Source: Actinomadura rupiterrae (GTDB taxonomy: Bacteria; Actinomycetota; Actinomycetes; Streptosporangiales; Streptosporangiaceae). Taken from it: 64,000 nucleotides of DNA. The position numbers and the translations under genes were made by a program. The stretch covers positions 434,001-498,000 of the forward strand of contig NZ_JAMZEA010000002.1 in assembly GCF_024172125.1 (NCBI RefSeq), given 5' to 3'. How positions within the stretch are numbered: the first letter of the stretch is position 1; each line of letters opens with the position of its first letter. The notes under the pieces were generated by a model. That model ran no database searches and was not told the origin of the DNA. It saw only the letters and a list, made by a program, of their open reading frames with translations. Below are positions 36,076-43,710 of the stretch, in pieces.

Positions 36076-38166
36076 CTAGGCGGGCAGGGAGGCGACGCCG
36101 GGCTCCAGGAACCGGCGGCCGGTGACCTGCTCGGCGATGCCGCTGCGGTCCAGGTACGGCGTGATGCCGCCCAGGTGGAACGGCCAGCCGGCGCCGAGGA
36201 TCATGCACAGGTCGATGTCCTCGGGCGCGGCCACGACGCCCTCGTCCAGCATGAGGCGGATCTCCTCGGCCAGCGCCTTCAGCGCCCGCGCGAGCACCTG
36301 CTCCTCGGTGGACGGGCTGTCCCCGCCGCCGAAGATCTTCGCCGCCTCGGGGTCGATCGAGAAGTCCGGCAGGTAGACGCCGCGCTTCCCGGCCGCCACG
36401 AACTCGCCGAACTTCGCCGACAGCGGGAACCGCTCCGGGAACGCGCCGTGCAGCGTCTCGTTCACGTGCAGCGCGATCGCCGGGCCGACCAGACCCATCA
36501 GGACGAACGGCGGCATCGGCAGGCCCAGCGGCGCGGCGGCGCGCTCGGCCACCTCGATCGGGGTGCCCTCGTCCACGGTCTGGATGATCTCCGCCATCAG
36601 GCGCAGCAGGATCCGGTTGACCACGAACGCCGGCGCGTCCTTGACCAGCACGCAGGACTTCTTCAGCTGCTTGCCCACCGCGAACGCGGTCGCCAGCGCC
36701 GCGTCGTCGGTGGCCTCGCCCCGGACGATCTCCAGCAGCGGCAGCACCGCGACCGGGTTGAAGAAGTGGAAGCCGACGACCCGCTCGGGGTGCTTCAGCT
36801 TGCTCGCCATCTCCGACACCGACAGCGACGAGGTGTTGGTCGCGAGGATCGCCTCGGCGGAGACGTGCTCCTCGACCTCGGCGAACACCTTCTGCTTGAC
36901 CGACATCTCCTCGAACACGGCCTCGATCACGAAGTCCGCGTCGGCGAAGGCGTCCTTGGTCAGCGAGCCGGTGATCAGCGCCTTGAGGCCGTTGGCCTTG
37001 TCGGCGGAGATCCGGCCCTTGCCGAGCAGCTTGTCGATCTCGGCGTGCGCGTAGCCGACACCCTTGTCCAGGCGCTCCTGGTCCAGGTCGGTGAGGACGA
37101 CCGGGACCTCCAGGCGGCGCGCGAACAGCAGCGCCAGCTGCGAGGCCATCAGGCCCGCGCCGACGACGCCGACCTTGGTCACCTTGCGGGCCAGGGCCTT
37201 GTCCGGCGCGCCCGCGGGGCGCTTGGCGCGCTTCTGCACCAGGTCGAACGCGTACAGCCCGGCGCGCAGCTCGTCGCTCATGATGAGGTCGGCGAGCGCC
37301 TCGTCCTCGGCGGCGAAGCCCTCGTCGCGGGTGCGGTCCTTGGCCGCGGCGACCAGGTCCAGCGCGCGGACGTAGGACGGGGCGGCGCCGTGCAGCTTGC
37401 CGTCGAGCGTCCAGCGGGCCATGTTGACCGCGTCGTCCCAGGCCTTGCCCTTGTCGACCTCGGGGCGCTTGACCTCGATCTCGCCCGTCAGCACGCGGGC
37501 GGTCCAGATCAGCGACTCCTCCAGGAAGTCGGCCGCGTCGAAGATCGCGTCGGCGATGCCCAGGTCGTACGCCTGCTGGCCCCTGAGCTGCTTGTTCTGG
37601 GCGAGCGGGTTGTCGATGACGACCTTGAGGGCCTTCTCCGCGCCGATCAGGTTCGGCAGCAGGTAGGTGCCGCCCCAGCCGGGGACCAGGCCGAGGAACG
37701 CCTCGGGCAGGCTCAGCGCCGGGACGCCGCGGGAGACCGTCCGGTACGAGCAGTGCAGGCCGATCTCGACCCCGCCGCCCATCGCCGCGCCGTTGTAGTA
37801 GGCGAACGACGGAACCTTCAGCTCGCCGAGCCGCCGGAACGCGTCGTGGCCGAGCTTGCCGATGGCGAGGGCGTCCTCGCGCTTCTGGATCAGCGGGACG
37901 CCCTTGAGGTCCGCGCCGACCGCGAAGATGAACGGCTTGCCGGTCACGCCGACGGCGACGATGTCGTCCCGCTTGGCGATCTCGTCCAGCGCGGCGTTCA
38001 GCTCGGTCAGGCCCGCCGGGCCGAACGTGCTGGGCTTGGTGTGGTCGTGCCCGTTGTCCAGCGTGATCAGCGCGAGCGTGCCCGCGCCGAACGGGAGCTG
38101 GACGTCGCGGACGCGGACGTGCGTGACGACCTCGTCGCGAAAGATCTCGGTGATGTCGGCGCTCAC
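36076..38166 (-). CDS. fadB: Fatty acid oxidation complex alpha subunit (enoyl-CoA hydratase / 3-hydroxyacyl-CoA dehydrogenase)
   Basis: A 696-residue fused enzyme. The N-terminal crotonase half has the oxyanion loops (FAVGADLKG, then YYNGAAMGGGVEIGLHC). The C-terminal dehydrogenase half starts near residue 310 with the NAD loop VGVVGAGLMASQLALLFARR and contains ATNTSSLSVSEMA and GFHFFNPVAVLPLLEIV. It catalyses hydration and oxidation in beta-oxidation and pairs with the FadA thiolase. GTG 38166 overlaps the fadA stop as GTGA. Confidence 0.96.
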   Translation of the reverse strand: MSADITEIFRDEVVTHVRVRDVQLPFGAGTLALITLDNGHDHTKPSTFGPAGLTELNAALDEIAKRDDIVAVGVTGKPFIFAVGADLKGVPLIQKREDALAIGKLGHDAFRRLGELKVPSFAYYNGAAMGGGVEIGLHCSYRTVSRGVPALSLPEAFLGLVPGWGGTYLLPNLIGAEKALKVVIDNPLAQNKQLRGQQAYDLGIADAIFDAADFLEESLIWTARVLTGEIEVKRPEVDKGKAWDDAVNMARWTLDGKLHGAAPSYVRALDLVAAAKDRTRDEGFAAEDEALADLIMSDELRAGLYAFDLVQKRAKRPAGAPDKALARKVTKVGVVGAGLMASQLALLFARRLEVPVVLTDLDQERLDKGVGYAHAEIDKLLGKGRISADKANGLKALITGSLTKDAFADADFVIEAVFEEMSVKQKVFAEVEEHVSAEAILATNTSSLSVSEMASKLKHPERVVGFHFFNPVAVLPLLEIVRGEATDDAALATAFAVGKQLKKSCVLVKDAPAFVVNRILLRLMAEIIQTVDEGTPIEVAERAAAPLGLPMPPFVLMGLVGPAIALHVNETLHGAFPERFPLSAKFGEFVAAGKRGVYLPDFSIDPEAAKIFGGGDSPSTEEQVLARALKALAEEIRLMLDEGVVAAPEDIDLCMILGAGWPFHLGGITPYLDRSGIAEQVTGRRFLEPGVASLPA

Positions 38167-39365
38167 TTGTCGCCCTCCCAGTTCACGTTCTCCCAGAGGA
38201 CGGTGCCGCCCATGCCCATGCCGACGCACATCGTGGTCAGGCCGTAGCGGACGTCGGTCCGCTCCTCGAACAGCCGCGAGAGCTGGTTCATCAGCCGGAC
38301 GCCGGACGAGGCCAGCGGGTGGCCGAGGGCGATCGCGCCGCCCCACGGGTTCACGCGCGGGTCGTCGTCGGCGATCTTGAAGTGCTCCAGGAACGCCAGC
38401 ACCTGCACGGCGAACGCCTCGTTGATCTCGATGAGGCCGATGTCGTCCATGGTGAGGGAGTTGCGGGCGAGCAGCTTCTCGGTCGCCGGGACCGGGCCGA
38501 CGCCCATCACCTCGGGCTCGACACCGGCGAAGGCGAAGTCGATCAGCCGCATCCGCGGCGTGAGGCCGAGCTCGCGGGCCACGTCCTCGGCGGCGAGCAG
38601 GCAGGCCGTCGCGCCGTCGTTCAGGCCCGCCGCGTTCCCGGCGGTGACGTTGCCGTGCACCCGGAACGGGGTCTTGAGCTTGGCCAGGTCGTCCAGGGTG
38701 GTGCCCGGGCGCGGCGGCTCGTCCTCGGTGGCGAGGCCCCAGCCCTTCTCCACCGAGCGGATCGCGGTCGGTACCAGGTCCGGCTGGATCTTCCCGGCCT
38801 TGTAGGCGGCGGCGACCTTGTCCTGGCTGCGGACGGCGTAGGCGTCCGCCCGCTCCTTGGTGATCGACGGGAACCGGTCGTGCAGGTTCTCCGCGGTCGA
38901 GCCCATGACCAGCGCGGACGGGTCGACGAGCTTGTCGGCCAGGAAGCGCGGGTTGGGGTCGACGCCCTCGCCCATCGGGTGCCGGCCCATGTGCTCGACG
39001 CCGCCGGCGACGACGACGTCGTAGGAGCCGAAGGAGATCCCGGCGGCGGTGGTGGTGACGGCCGTCATCGCGCCCGCGCACATCCGGTCGATGGCGTAGC
39101 CGGGGACGCTCTTGGGCAGGCCCGCCAGCACGGCGGCGCTGCGGCCGATGGTCAGGCCCTGGTCGCCGGTCTGGGTGGTGGCGGCGACGGCGACCTCGTC
39201 CACCCGCTCCGGCGGCAGGGACGGGTTGCGCCGCATCAGCTCGCGGATCGCGCGGACGACCAGGTCGTCCGCGCGGGTCTCCGCGTACAGGCCCTTGGGG
39301 CCCGCCTTGCCGAACGGCGTGCGGACGCCGTCCACGAACACGACGTCACGTGCGGTACGAGGCAC
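38163..39365 (-). CDS. fadA: Acetyl-CoA acyltransferase (beta-oxidation thiolase)
   Basis: A 400-residue thiolase. The acyl-carrying cysteine is C96 (DRMCAGAM), with H349 (GGAIALGHPLASSG) and C380 (TTMCVGMG) completing the active site. It cleaves 3-ketoacyl-CoA with CoA. It is first gene of the fadA-fadB operon, behind two operator copies at 39403-39440. GTG 39365 follows GGGAGG by about seven bases. Confidence 0.96.
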   Translation of the reverse strand: MPRTARDVVFVDGVRTPFGKAGPKGLYAETRADDLVVRAIRELMRRNPSLPPERVDEVAVAATTQTGDQGLTIGRSAAVLAGLPKSVPGYAIDRMCAGAMTAVTTTAAGISFGSYDVVVAGGVEHMGRHPMGEGVDPNPRFLADKLVDPSALVMGSTAENLHDRFPSITKERADAYAVRSQDKVAAAYKAGKIQPDLVPTAIRSVEKGWGLATEDEPPRPGTTLDDLAKLKTPFRVHGNVTAGNAAGLNDGATACLLAAEDVARELGLTPRMRLIDFAFAGVEPEVMGVGPVPATEKLLARNSLTMDDIGLIEINEAFAVQVLAFLEHFKIADDDPRVNPWGGAIALGHPLASSGVRLMNQLSRLFEERTDVRYGLTTMCVGMGMGGTVLWENVNWEGDK

Positions 39366-39402
39366 GGGTCGCCCTCCCTGTCACGGTGGTACTGAACGAT
39401 GG

Positions 39403-39440
39403 TTACTCGCTGGTAACTCATCATCCTACTCGCCGGTAAC
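39403..39440. promoter_or_regulatory. Two copies of a TACTCGCYGGTAAC operator before fadA
   Basis: TTACTCGCTGGTAAC (39403-39417) and CTACTCGCCGGTAAC (39426-39440) are 23 bases apart, about two helical turns. Each is an imperfect dyad (TTAC, then GTAA). They most likely bind a TetR- or FadR-type fatty-acid sensor encoded elsewhere. Confidence 0.75.
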
Positions 39441-39564
39441 GGGCATCCGGGTCACCGACACCGCGCCGCACCCGCGATCGTGGCGCGAATCTCAGTCGGA
39501 GCGTCCGGGCGCGGGCCGCCGCGCCGCCCGGAACGCCGACGCGGGCGGGCCGTCCGGGCGGGAA

Positions 39565-40167
39565 TCAGCCCCGTATCGCGACGCCGGGGACGACCCGGGC
39601 CATACCCTTCGTCAGCAGGTAGTACCCGGCCGCCGCGACGAGCGCGCCCAGCAGCAGGCCGACCGCCACGTCATGCGGGTAGTGGACGCCGATGTAGACC
39701 CGCGAACCGGCGATGACCAGCGCGTTCACTACGGCGACGGCGCCGAGGACGCGTCTGGCCGCCAGCCACACCGCGATCGCCGCCGCCCCGGCCAGCACGG
39801 CGTGGTTGCTCGGGAACGAGTAGTCCGACGTGCCCGGGCAGGAGACCGCGATGTGCACCGAGGGCATGGCCCGGCACGGCCGCTGCTCCTCGACCATCAG
39901 CTTCAGCACGCTGCTGACCGCGAACGCGAGGATCATCGCGGCGGGCACCCACAGCGCGCTGACCGCGGCCCGCAGCCCCTTGTCCCTGGCGTGCCACCAG
40001 GCGACCCCGGCGAGGACGACGAACAGGGCGAGCCCGTAGTCGCTCCACCAGTTCACCAGGCCGTTCAGCCATCCGGTGTGCCCGGACACGGCCACCACGT
40101 CCCGGTACAGCCCCGCGTCGAACGCCTGCCCTCCGGCGAGCCGCGCCGCCGCTGCCACATCGATCAC
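39565..40167 (-). CDS. PAP2-superfamily membrane phosphatase
   Basis: A 200-residue membrane protein with the three phosphatase motifs: K89 with R96-P97 (KLMVEEQRP), S120/H122 (FPSNHA), and S155-R156, H162 and D166 (SRVYIGVHYPHD). It would remove phosphate from undecaprenyl pyrophosphate or lipid phosphates at the membrane surface. A BlaI-type dyad lies in its upstream region, and a BlaI/M56 pair follows upstream, so expression may respond to cell-wall stress. Confidence 0.93.
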   Translation of the reverse strand: MIDVAAAARLAGGQAFDAGLYRDVVAVSGHTGWLNGLVNWWSDYGLALFVVLAGVAWWHARDKGLRAAVSALWVPAAMILAFAVSSVLKLMVEEQRPCRAMPSVHIAVSCPGTSDYSFPSNHAVLAGAAAIAVWLAARRVLGAVAVVNALVIAGSRVYIGVHYPHDVAVGLLLGALVAAAGYYLLTKGMARVVPGVAIRG

Positions 40168-40226
40168 TCGGCCCCTCGTTCCCCTGACCTTCCGCGAACG
40201 TCCGGCGACATCCCGCGGAACGAAAA

Positions 40227-40242
40227 TCTACGGCAATGTAGA
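40227..40242. promoter_or_regulatory. BlaI-like operator in front of the PAP2 gene
   Basis: TCTACGGCAATGTAGA has perfect 5+5 arms around six bases, close to the CTAC/GTAG-type sites bound by BlaI/MecI repressors. It lies about 60 bases before the PAP2 start and 1.6 kb from the only BlaI gene in view. Confidence 0.6.
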
Positions 40243-40322
40243 ATTTCGATGACGCCAGGGTAGTCGAGAACGCCGCGTCCGGAATCCGGCGGCGGTCCGG
40301 CCGGCGAGGGGGATCGGCGGGG

Positions 40323-41408
40323 TCAGTCGGCGGCCTGTGCGTGCTCGACCAGGCTGTGCAGGTCGACCACCGCGTCCTGGGCGGCCAGCAATGCCAGGAC
40401 GACCAGCGCGGCCATCGCCGCGATCAGCAGCGGACGCCGCGCGGGCGGCGGCTCCAGCAGCGCCTTCACCCGCCGAGGCAGCGGCCCCGGCCGCCGAAGC
40501 CCCACCAACCCGCGCCCGGCCCCCGCGTCACCGCGTCCGCTGAACCCGGCGATGCCGCGTCCGGCGAGGCGAGCGCGTCCGCGTCCGGCGAAACCGGGGA
40601 GGGCGCGTTCGGCGAGGCGGGCGAGGCCGAAGCCGCGGCGGAGGTTGTCGCGGGCGATGCCGATGCCGAGGGCGGCGGCGTGGCCCAGGCGCGGGCGGCG
40701 GTTGTGCGCGAGGGCGGCGCGGCCGATCGCCTGCGCGGTCTGCTCGCGGTCGTCGATGCTCGCCGCCGCGCGCTCGTCCGCCCATCGCTCGGTGGCGAAC
40801 ACGACCGCGCCGCGCAGCGGCCAGAGCAGCGGGTTCGCCGCGGCGGCGACGGTGGTGACGGCGCGGAACAGGTGGTGCCGGTCGGCCAGGTGCGCCCGCT
40901 CGTGCGCGATCAGCGCGTCCCGCTGCGCCGGGGTGAGGACGGCCAGCATGCCGGTGGTGACCATGATCCGCCCGGGACGTCCGGGCAGGGCGAACGCCTC
41001 GGCCTCCGGATCGTCCACGACGGCGACCGGGCCGCCGCCGGGCAGGGCCCGCGCCGTCCGGGCGGACGCCACCAGCCGGTACCCCTGCCGGACGGCCGCG
41101 CACGCGGCGCTGATCAGGCACATGAGCAGCAGGACGGTCGCGACGGTGCCGACCACCGGATCGGTCTGCGGCGCGTGCCGCAGGACGCGTTCGGACATGT
41201 GCCCCAGCGCCGCGATCGGCGGCAGCCGCAGCGCGCTGCCCATCGCCGAGACCGCCAGCGTGGCGAGGCTTGCCACGGCCAGCCCGGCCGCCGTGCCGGT
41301 GAGCAGCCAGGTCGCCGCGCGCGGCCCGAGCCGTCCGGAGACCGGCCGCGCCGCGAGCGCCGCCACGACCGGCAGCACCAGCGGCAGGTAGGTGTCCGGA
41401 TCCCTCAT
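40323..41408 (-). CDS. M56-family (BlaR1-like) membrane metallopeptidase
   Basis: A 361-residue membrane zinc peptidase. HEXXH is HERAH (H169, E170, H173), followed by a downstream E in TERWADE. Three or four helices precede it and one follows at the C terminus. It lacks the large extracellular penicillin-binding domain of BlaR1. Residues about 240-310 are an Arg/Gly/Ala repeat (GFAGRG, RLAGRG, GFSGRG) that is likely disordered. It probably cleaves the adjacent BlaI repressor to relieve repression. The ligand is unknown. Confidence 0.9.
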   Translation of the reverse strand: MRDPDTYLPLVLPVVAALAARPVSGRLGPRAATWLLTGTAAGLAVASLATLAVSAMGSALRLPPIAALGHMSERVLRHAPQTDPVVGTVATVLLLMCLISAACAAVRQGYRLVASARTARALPGGGPVAVVDDPEAEAFALPGRPGRIMVTTGMLAVLTPAQRDALIAHERAHLADRHHLFRAVTTVAAAANPLLWPLRGAVVFATERWADERAAASIDDREQTAQAIGRAALAHNRRPRLGHAAALGIGIARDNLRRGFGLARLAERALPGFAGRGRARLAGRGIAGFSGRGDAGAGRGLVGLRRPGPLPRRVKALLEPPPARRPLLIAAMAALVVLALLAAQDAVVDLHSLVEHAQAAD

Positions 41409-41451
41409 CCCGAGCCCCCGGGCATGGCGCTCCGGTTCGCGGGCTCCGCGG

Positions 41452-41820
41452 TCATTCGGGGCGGCCTTCGAGGAGGTCGCGGAGGAGGCGCTCGTCCTGG
41501 TCGGAGAGGGTGTCGACGAAGCGGGCGAGGACCATGTCGCGGTCGGCGCGCTCCTGGAGGGCCTGGTGCATGCGCCGCGCGACGAGCCCGGGCTCGTCGC
41601 TGACCGGCGCGTACTGGAACGCCCGCCCGGCCTTCGCGCGGACGAGCAGCCCCTTGTCGTGCATCCGGCTCAGGATCGTCACGACCGTGGAGTAGGCCAG
41701 CTCGTCGGTCAGCAGCCGCTGCACCTCGGACGTGGACAGCGGCCTGCCGGCCCGCTGGAGCACCGCCATGATCTCGGTCTCCAGCGCACCCGACGCGCGC
41801 CGTCCGTCCGCACCCGCCAC
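41452..41820 (-). CDS. BlaI/MecI/CopY-family repressor
   Basis: A 122-residue winged-helix repressor (LETEIMAVLQRAGRPLSTSE, then YSTVVTILSRMHDKGLLVR). Family members bind dyads near promoters and are cut by a neighbouring M56 protease on cell-wall stress. GTG 41820 is chosen because GGGAGG lies eight bases upstream. An in-frame extension upstream is repeat-like. It is followed by the M56 gene 43 bases later. An imperfect 4-copy repeat lies 100-185 bases before its start. Confidence 0.92.
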   Translation of the reverse strand: MAGADGRRASGALETEIMAVLQRAGRPLSTSEVQRLLTDELAYSTVVTILSRMHDKGLLVRAKAGRAFQYAPVSDEPGLVARRMHQALQERADRDMVLARFVDTLSDQDERLLRDLLEGRPE

Positions 41821-41921
41821 CGCGGCCACCTCCCGGGATCGCTCCGACGACCTTGCCGTTCCAGTTTGCCATGCGTCCCGGGAGGTGCCGCCGCACGCGC
41901 GACCGGCGGAAGGAGCCCGCA

Positions 41922-42006
41922 CGCGGCAGTTGCAGGGTGCCGCGCGCGGCAGCTGCAGGGCGCCCACGCGGCAGCTGCAGGAGCCCTGCGCGCGGCCGTT
42001 GTAGGG
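41922..42006. repeat. Four imperfect 16-bp repeats upstream of blaI
   Basis: CGCGGCAGCTGCAGGG-like copies begin at 41922, 41945, 41967 and 41991, spaced 22-24 bases. Copies 2 and 3 contain the palindrome GCAGCTGC. The array occupies most of the gap between the epimerase stop and the BlaI promoter region. Confidence 0.75.
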
Positions 42007-42030
42007 CCCGTGCGGGGTCAGGTGTAGCGG

Positions 42031-42906
42031 TCAGGTGTAGGAGCCTTCGCGGAGGTCGGAGAGCGAGTCCGGACGGGACGGGCGCCAGCCGAGCCGGTCG
42101 CGGGACGCCGCGGCGCCGACCGACTGGTGCAGGGCGAGGGCCTGGGCGAACGGCTCGCCGAGCGCTCCGGCCGCGTCCTCCAGGGGCCAGGTGCGCGGCT
42201 CGCCGCCGACCCCGGCGGCCTTGGCGGCGGCGGTGGCGAGGTCGCCGACGGCCACGGCCTCCTCGGCGACGCCGTGCCAGACCGTCCCGGCGGGGGCGTC
42301 GGCGAGGACGGCGGTGTAGAGGTCGGCCAGGTCGTCCACGTGGACCATCGGCCAGCGGACGGCCGGGTCGGCGACCACGCGCGGCGCGCCGTCCTCGCGG
42401 GCCCAGCCGACGAGCATGGCGGGGATGCCGCCGCCGCGCCCGTACACGATGCCCGGGCGGATGACCGTGGCCCGGACGCCGTCCTCGGCGGTGGCGAGCA
42501 CCCGGCGCTCGATCTCCGGCCGGTAGCCGACGATCGGGATCGGGTCGGTCGCGGCCGTCTCGTCCGCGGTCGCGTCGCCGGTGGCGCCGAGCACCCAGAC
42601 GCCGCTGGTGTAGACGAAGGCGCGGCCGGTACCGCGCAGGGGAGCGGTGAGGGCGTCGATCGCCGCCGCGTCCACGGCCGCGTCGCCGGTCGGCGTCCCC
42701 GCGTGCACGACGGCGTCGATGTCGGGCGTCACGGCGGCGGTGAGGGCGGCGGGGTCGGCCAGGTCGCCCGTCCGGACCTCGGCGGCGCCGGGGACGGACG
42801 CCCGGCCCGGACGCGCCAGCGCCACGACCTCGTGCCCCTCGCCCGCCAGCCGCTCCGCCAGCGCGGACCCCACGTAGCCGGTCGCTCCGATCACCAGAAC
42901 ACGCAT
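42031..42906 (-). CDS. NAD(P)-dependent epimerase/dehydratase-family protein
   Basis: A 291-residue extended-SDR protein. The nucleotide loop is GATGYVGSALAERL at 8-21, followed by ARPGRA (basic, NADP-type). A TSGVWVLG block carries the catalytic Ser/Thr region. The usual YxxxK pair is replaced by GYRPEIERR, so it may be an atypical reductase, isomerase or NmrA-like sensor. It is divergent from a MarR gene across a perfect dyad. Confidence 0.85.
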   Translation of the reverse strand: MRVLVIGATGYVGSALAERLAGEGHEVVALARPGRASVPGAAEVRTGDLADPAALTAAVTPDIDAVVHAGTPTGDAAVDAAAIDALTAPLRGTGRAFVYTSGVWVLGATGDATADETAATDPIPIVGYRPEIERRVLATAEDGVRATVIRPGIVYGRGGGIPAMLVGWAREDGAPRVVADPAVRWPMVHVDDLADLYTAVLADAPAGTVWHGVAEEAVAVGDLATAAAKAAGVGGEPRTWPLEDAAGALGEPFAQALALHQSVGAAASRDRLGWRPSRPDSLSDLREGSYT

Positions 42907-42925
42907 CTCGAACCTCCATCAAATA

Positions 42926-42939
42926 TTTCGACATCGAAA
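42926..42939. promoter_or_regulatory. MarR operator between epimerase and MarR genes
   Basis: TTTCGACATCGAAA is a perfect 6+6 dyad with a 2-base centre in an AT-rich patch, 20 bases before the epimerase start. It is the obvious site for the divergent MarR protein. Confidence 0.75.
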
Positions 42940-43056
42940 ATTTAGACCCAAGAATGCTCCGGCGTCAAACTTTTGGACGGTGAACGGTTAGCCTGGGAGA
43001 CCGCACCCCGATCCGCCCCGTCCCGTCCCGTCCGCGCCGAGCCCGAGGAGCCCGCA

Positions 43057-43620
43057 GTGCCCGACACCACCACCGCGTCCACGAACACCCCGGCGTCGTC
43101 TACGAACACCCCGGCGTCCGCGCGCGACGGGGTCGACGTGATCCTCGACCAGTGGAAGGCCGCCCGGCCGGACCTCGACTGCGCGTCCATGGGCGTCGTC
43201 GGACGGATCTCCCGCGCGTCCCGTCTGCTGGAGCGCGCCCTCAAGGACGAGTTCGCCCGGCACGGCCTGGAGCCGTGGGAGTTCGACGTCCTCGCCACGC
43301 TGCTGCGCTCCGGCCCGCCCTACCGGCTCTGCGCCGGCGACCTCAGCGCCGCCGCGATGGTCAGCTCGGCCGCGCTGACCAACCGCGTCGACCGGCTGGT
43401 CGCCAAGGGCCTGGTCGAGCGCGGCGTGGACCCGACGCACCGGCGGCGCGTCCTGATCAGGCTCTCGGACGAGGGCCTCCGGCTGACCAACCAGGTCCTT
43501 GAAGCGCACGTCGCCAACGAGACGCGCCTGCTCGCCGCCCTCTCCGGCGACCGCCAGGACCAGCTCGCCGGTCTCCTCCGCGCGCTCCTCACCTCCCTCG
43601 GCGACAGCGGAACGGAGTAG
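43057..43620 (+). CDS. MarR-family transcriptional regulator
   Basis: A 187-residue regulator. The N-terminal 25 residues contain a duplicated TNTPAS. The winged helix lies at about 60-140 (LEPWEFDVLATLLRSG, DLSAAAMVSSAALTNRVDRL, RRVLIRLSDEG). GTG 43057 follows GAGGAG by six bases. The longer frame is upstream leader. It is divergent from the epimerase, with a perfect dyad between, so it probably represses that gene in response to a small molecule. Confidence 0.91.
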   Translation: MPDTTTASTNTPASSTNTPASARDGVDVILDQWKAARPDLDCASMGVVGRISRASRLLERALKDEFARHGLEPWEFDVLATLLRSGPPYRLCAGDLSAAAMVSSAALTNRVDRLVAKGLVERGVDPTHRRRVLIRLSDEGLRLTNQVLEAHVANETRLLAALSGDRQDQLAGLLRALLTSLGDSGTE

Positions 43621-43710
43621 GTGCCCGACCAGTCGGACATCGAGGGGTCTGCTCTTGTTCACCTTCACCACCGTGGGTACCTTGGCGGAGACGCACCGAG
43701 GAGGACGCCG

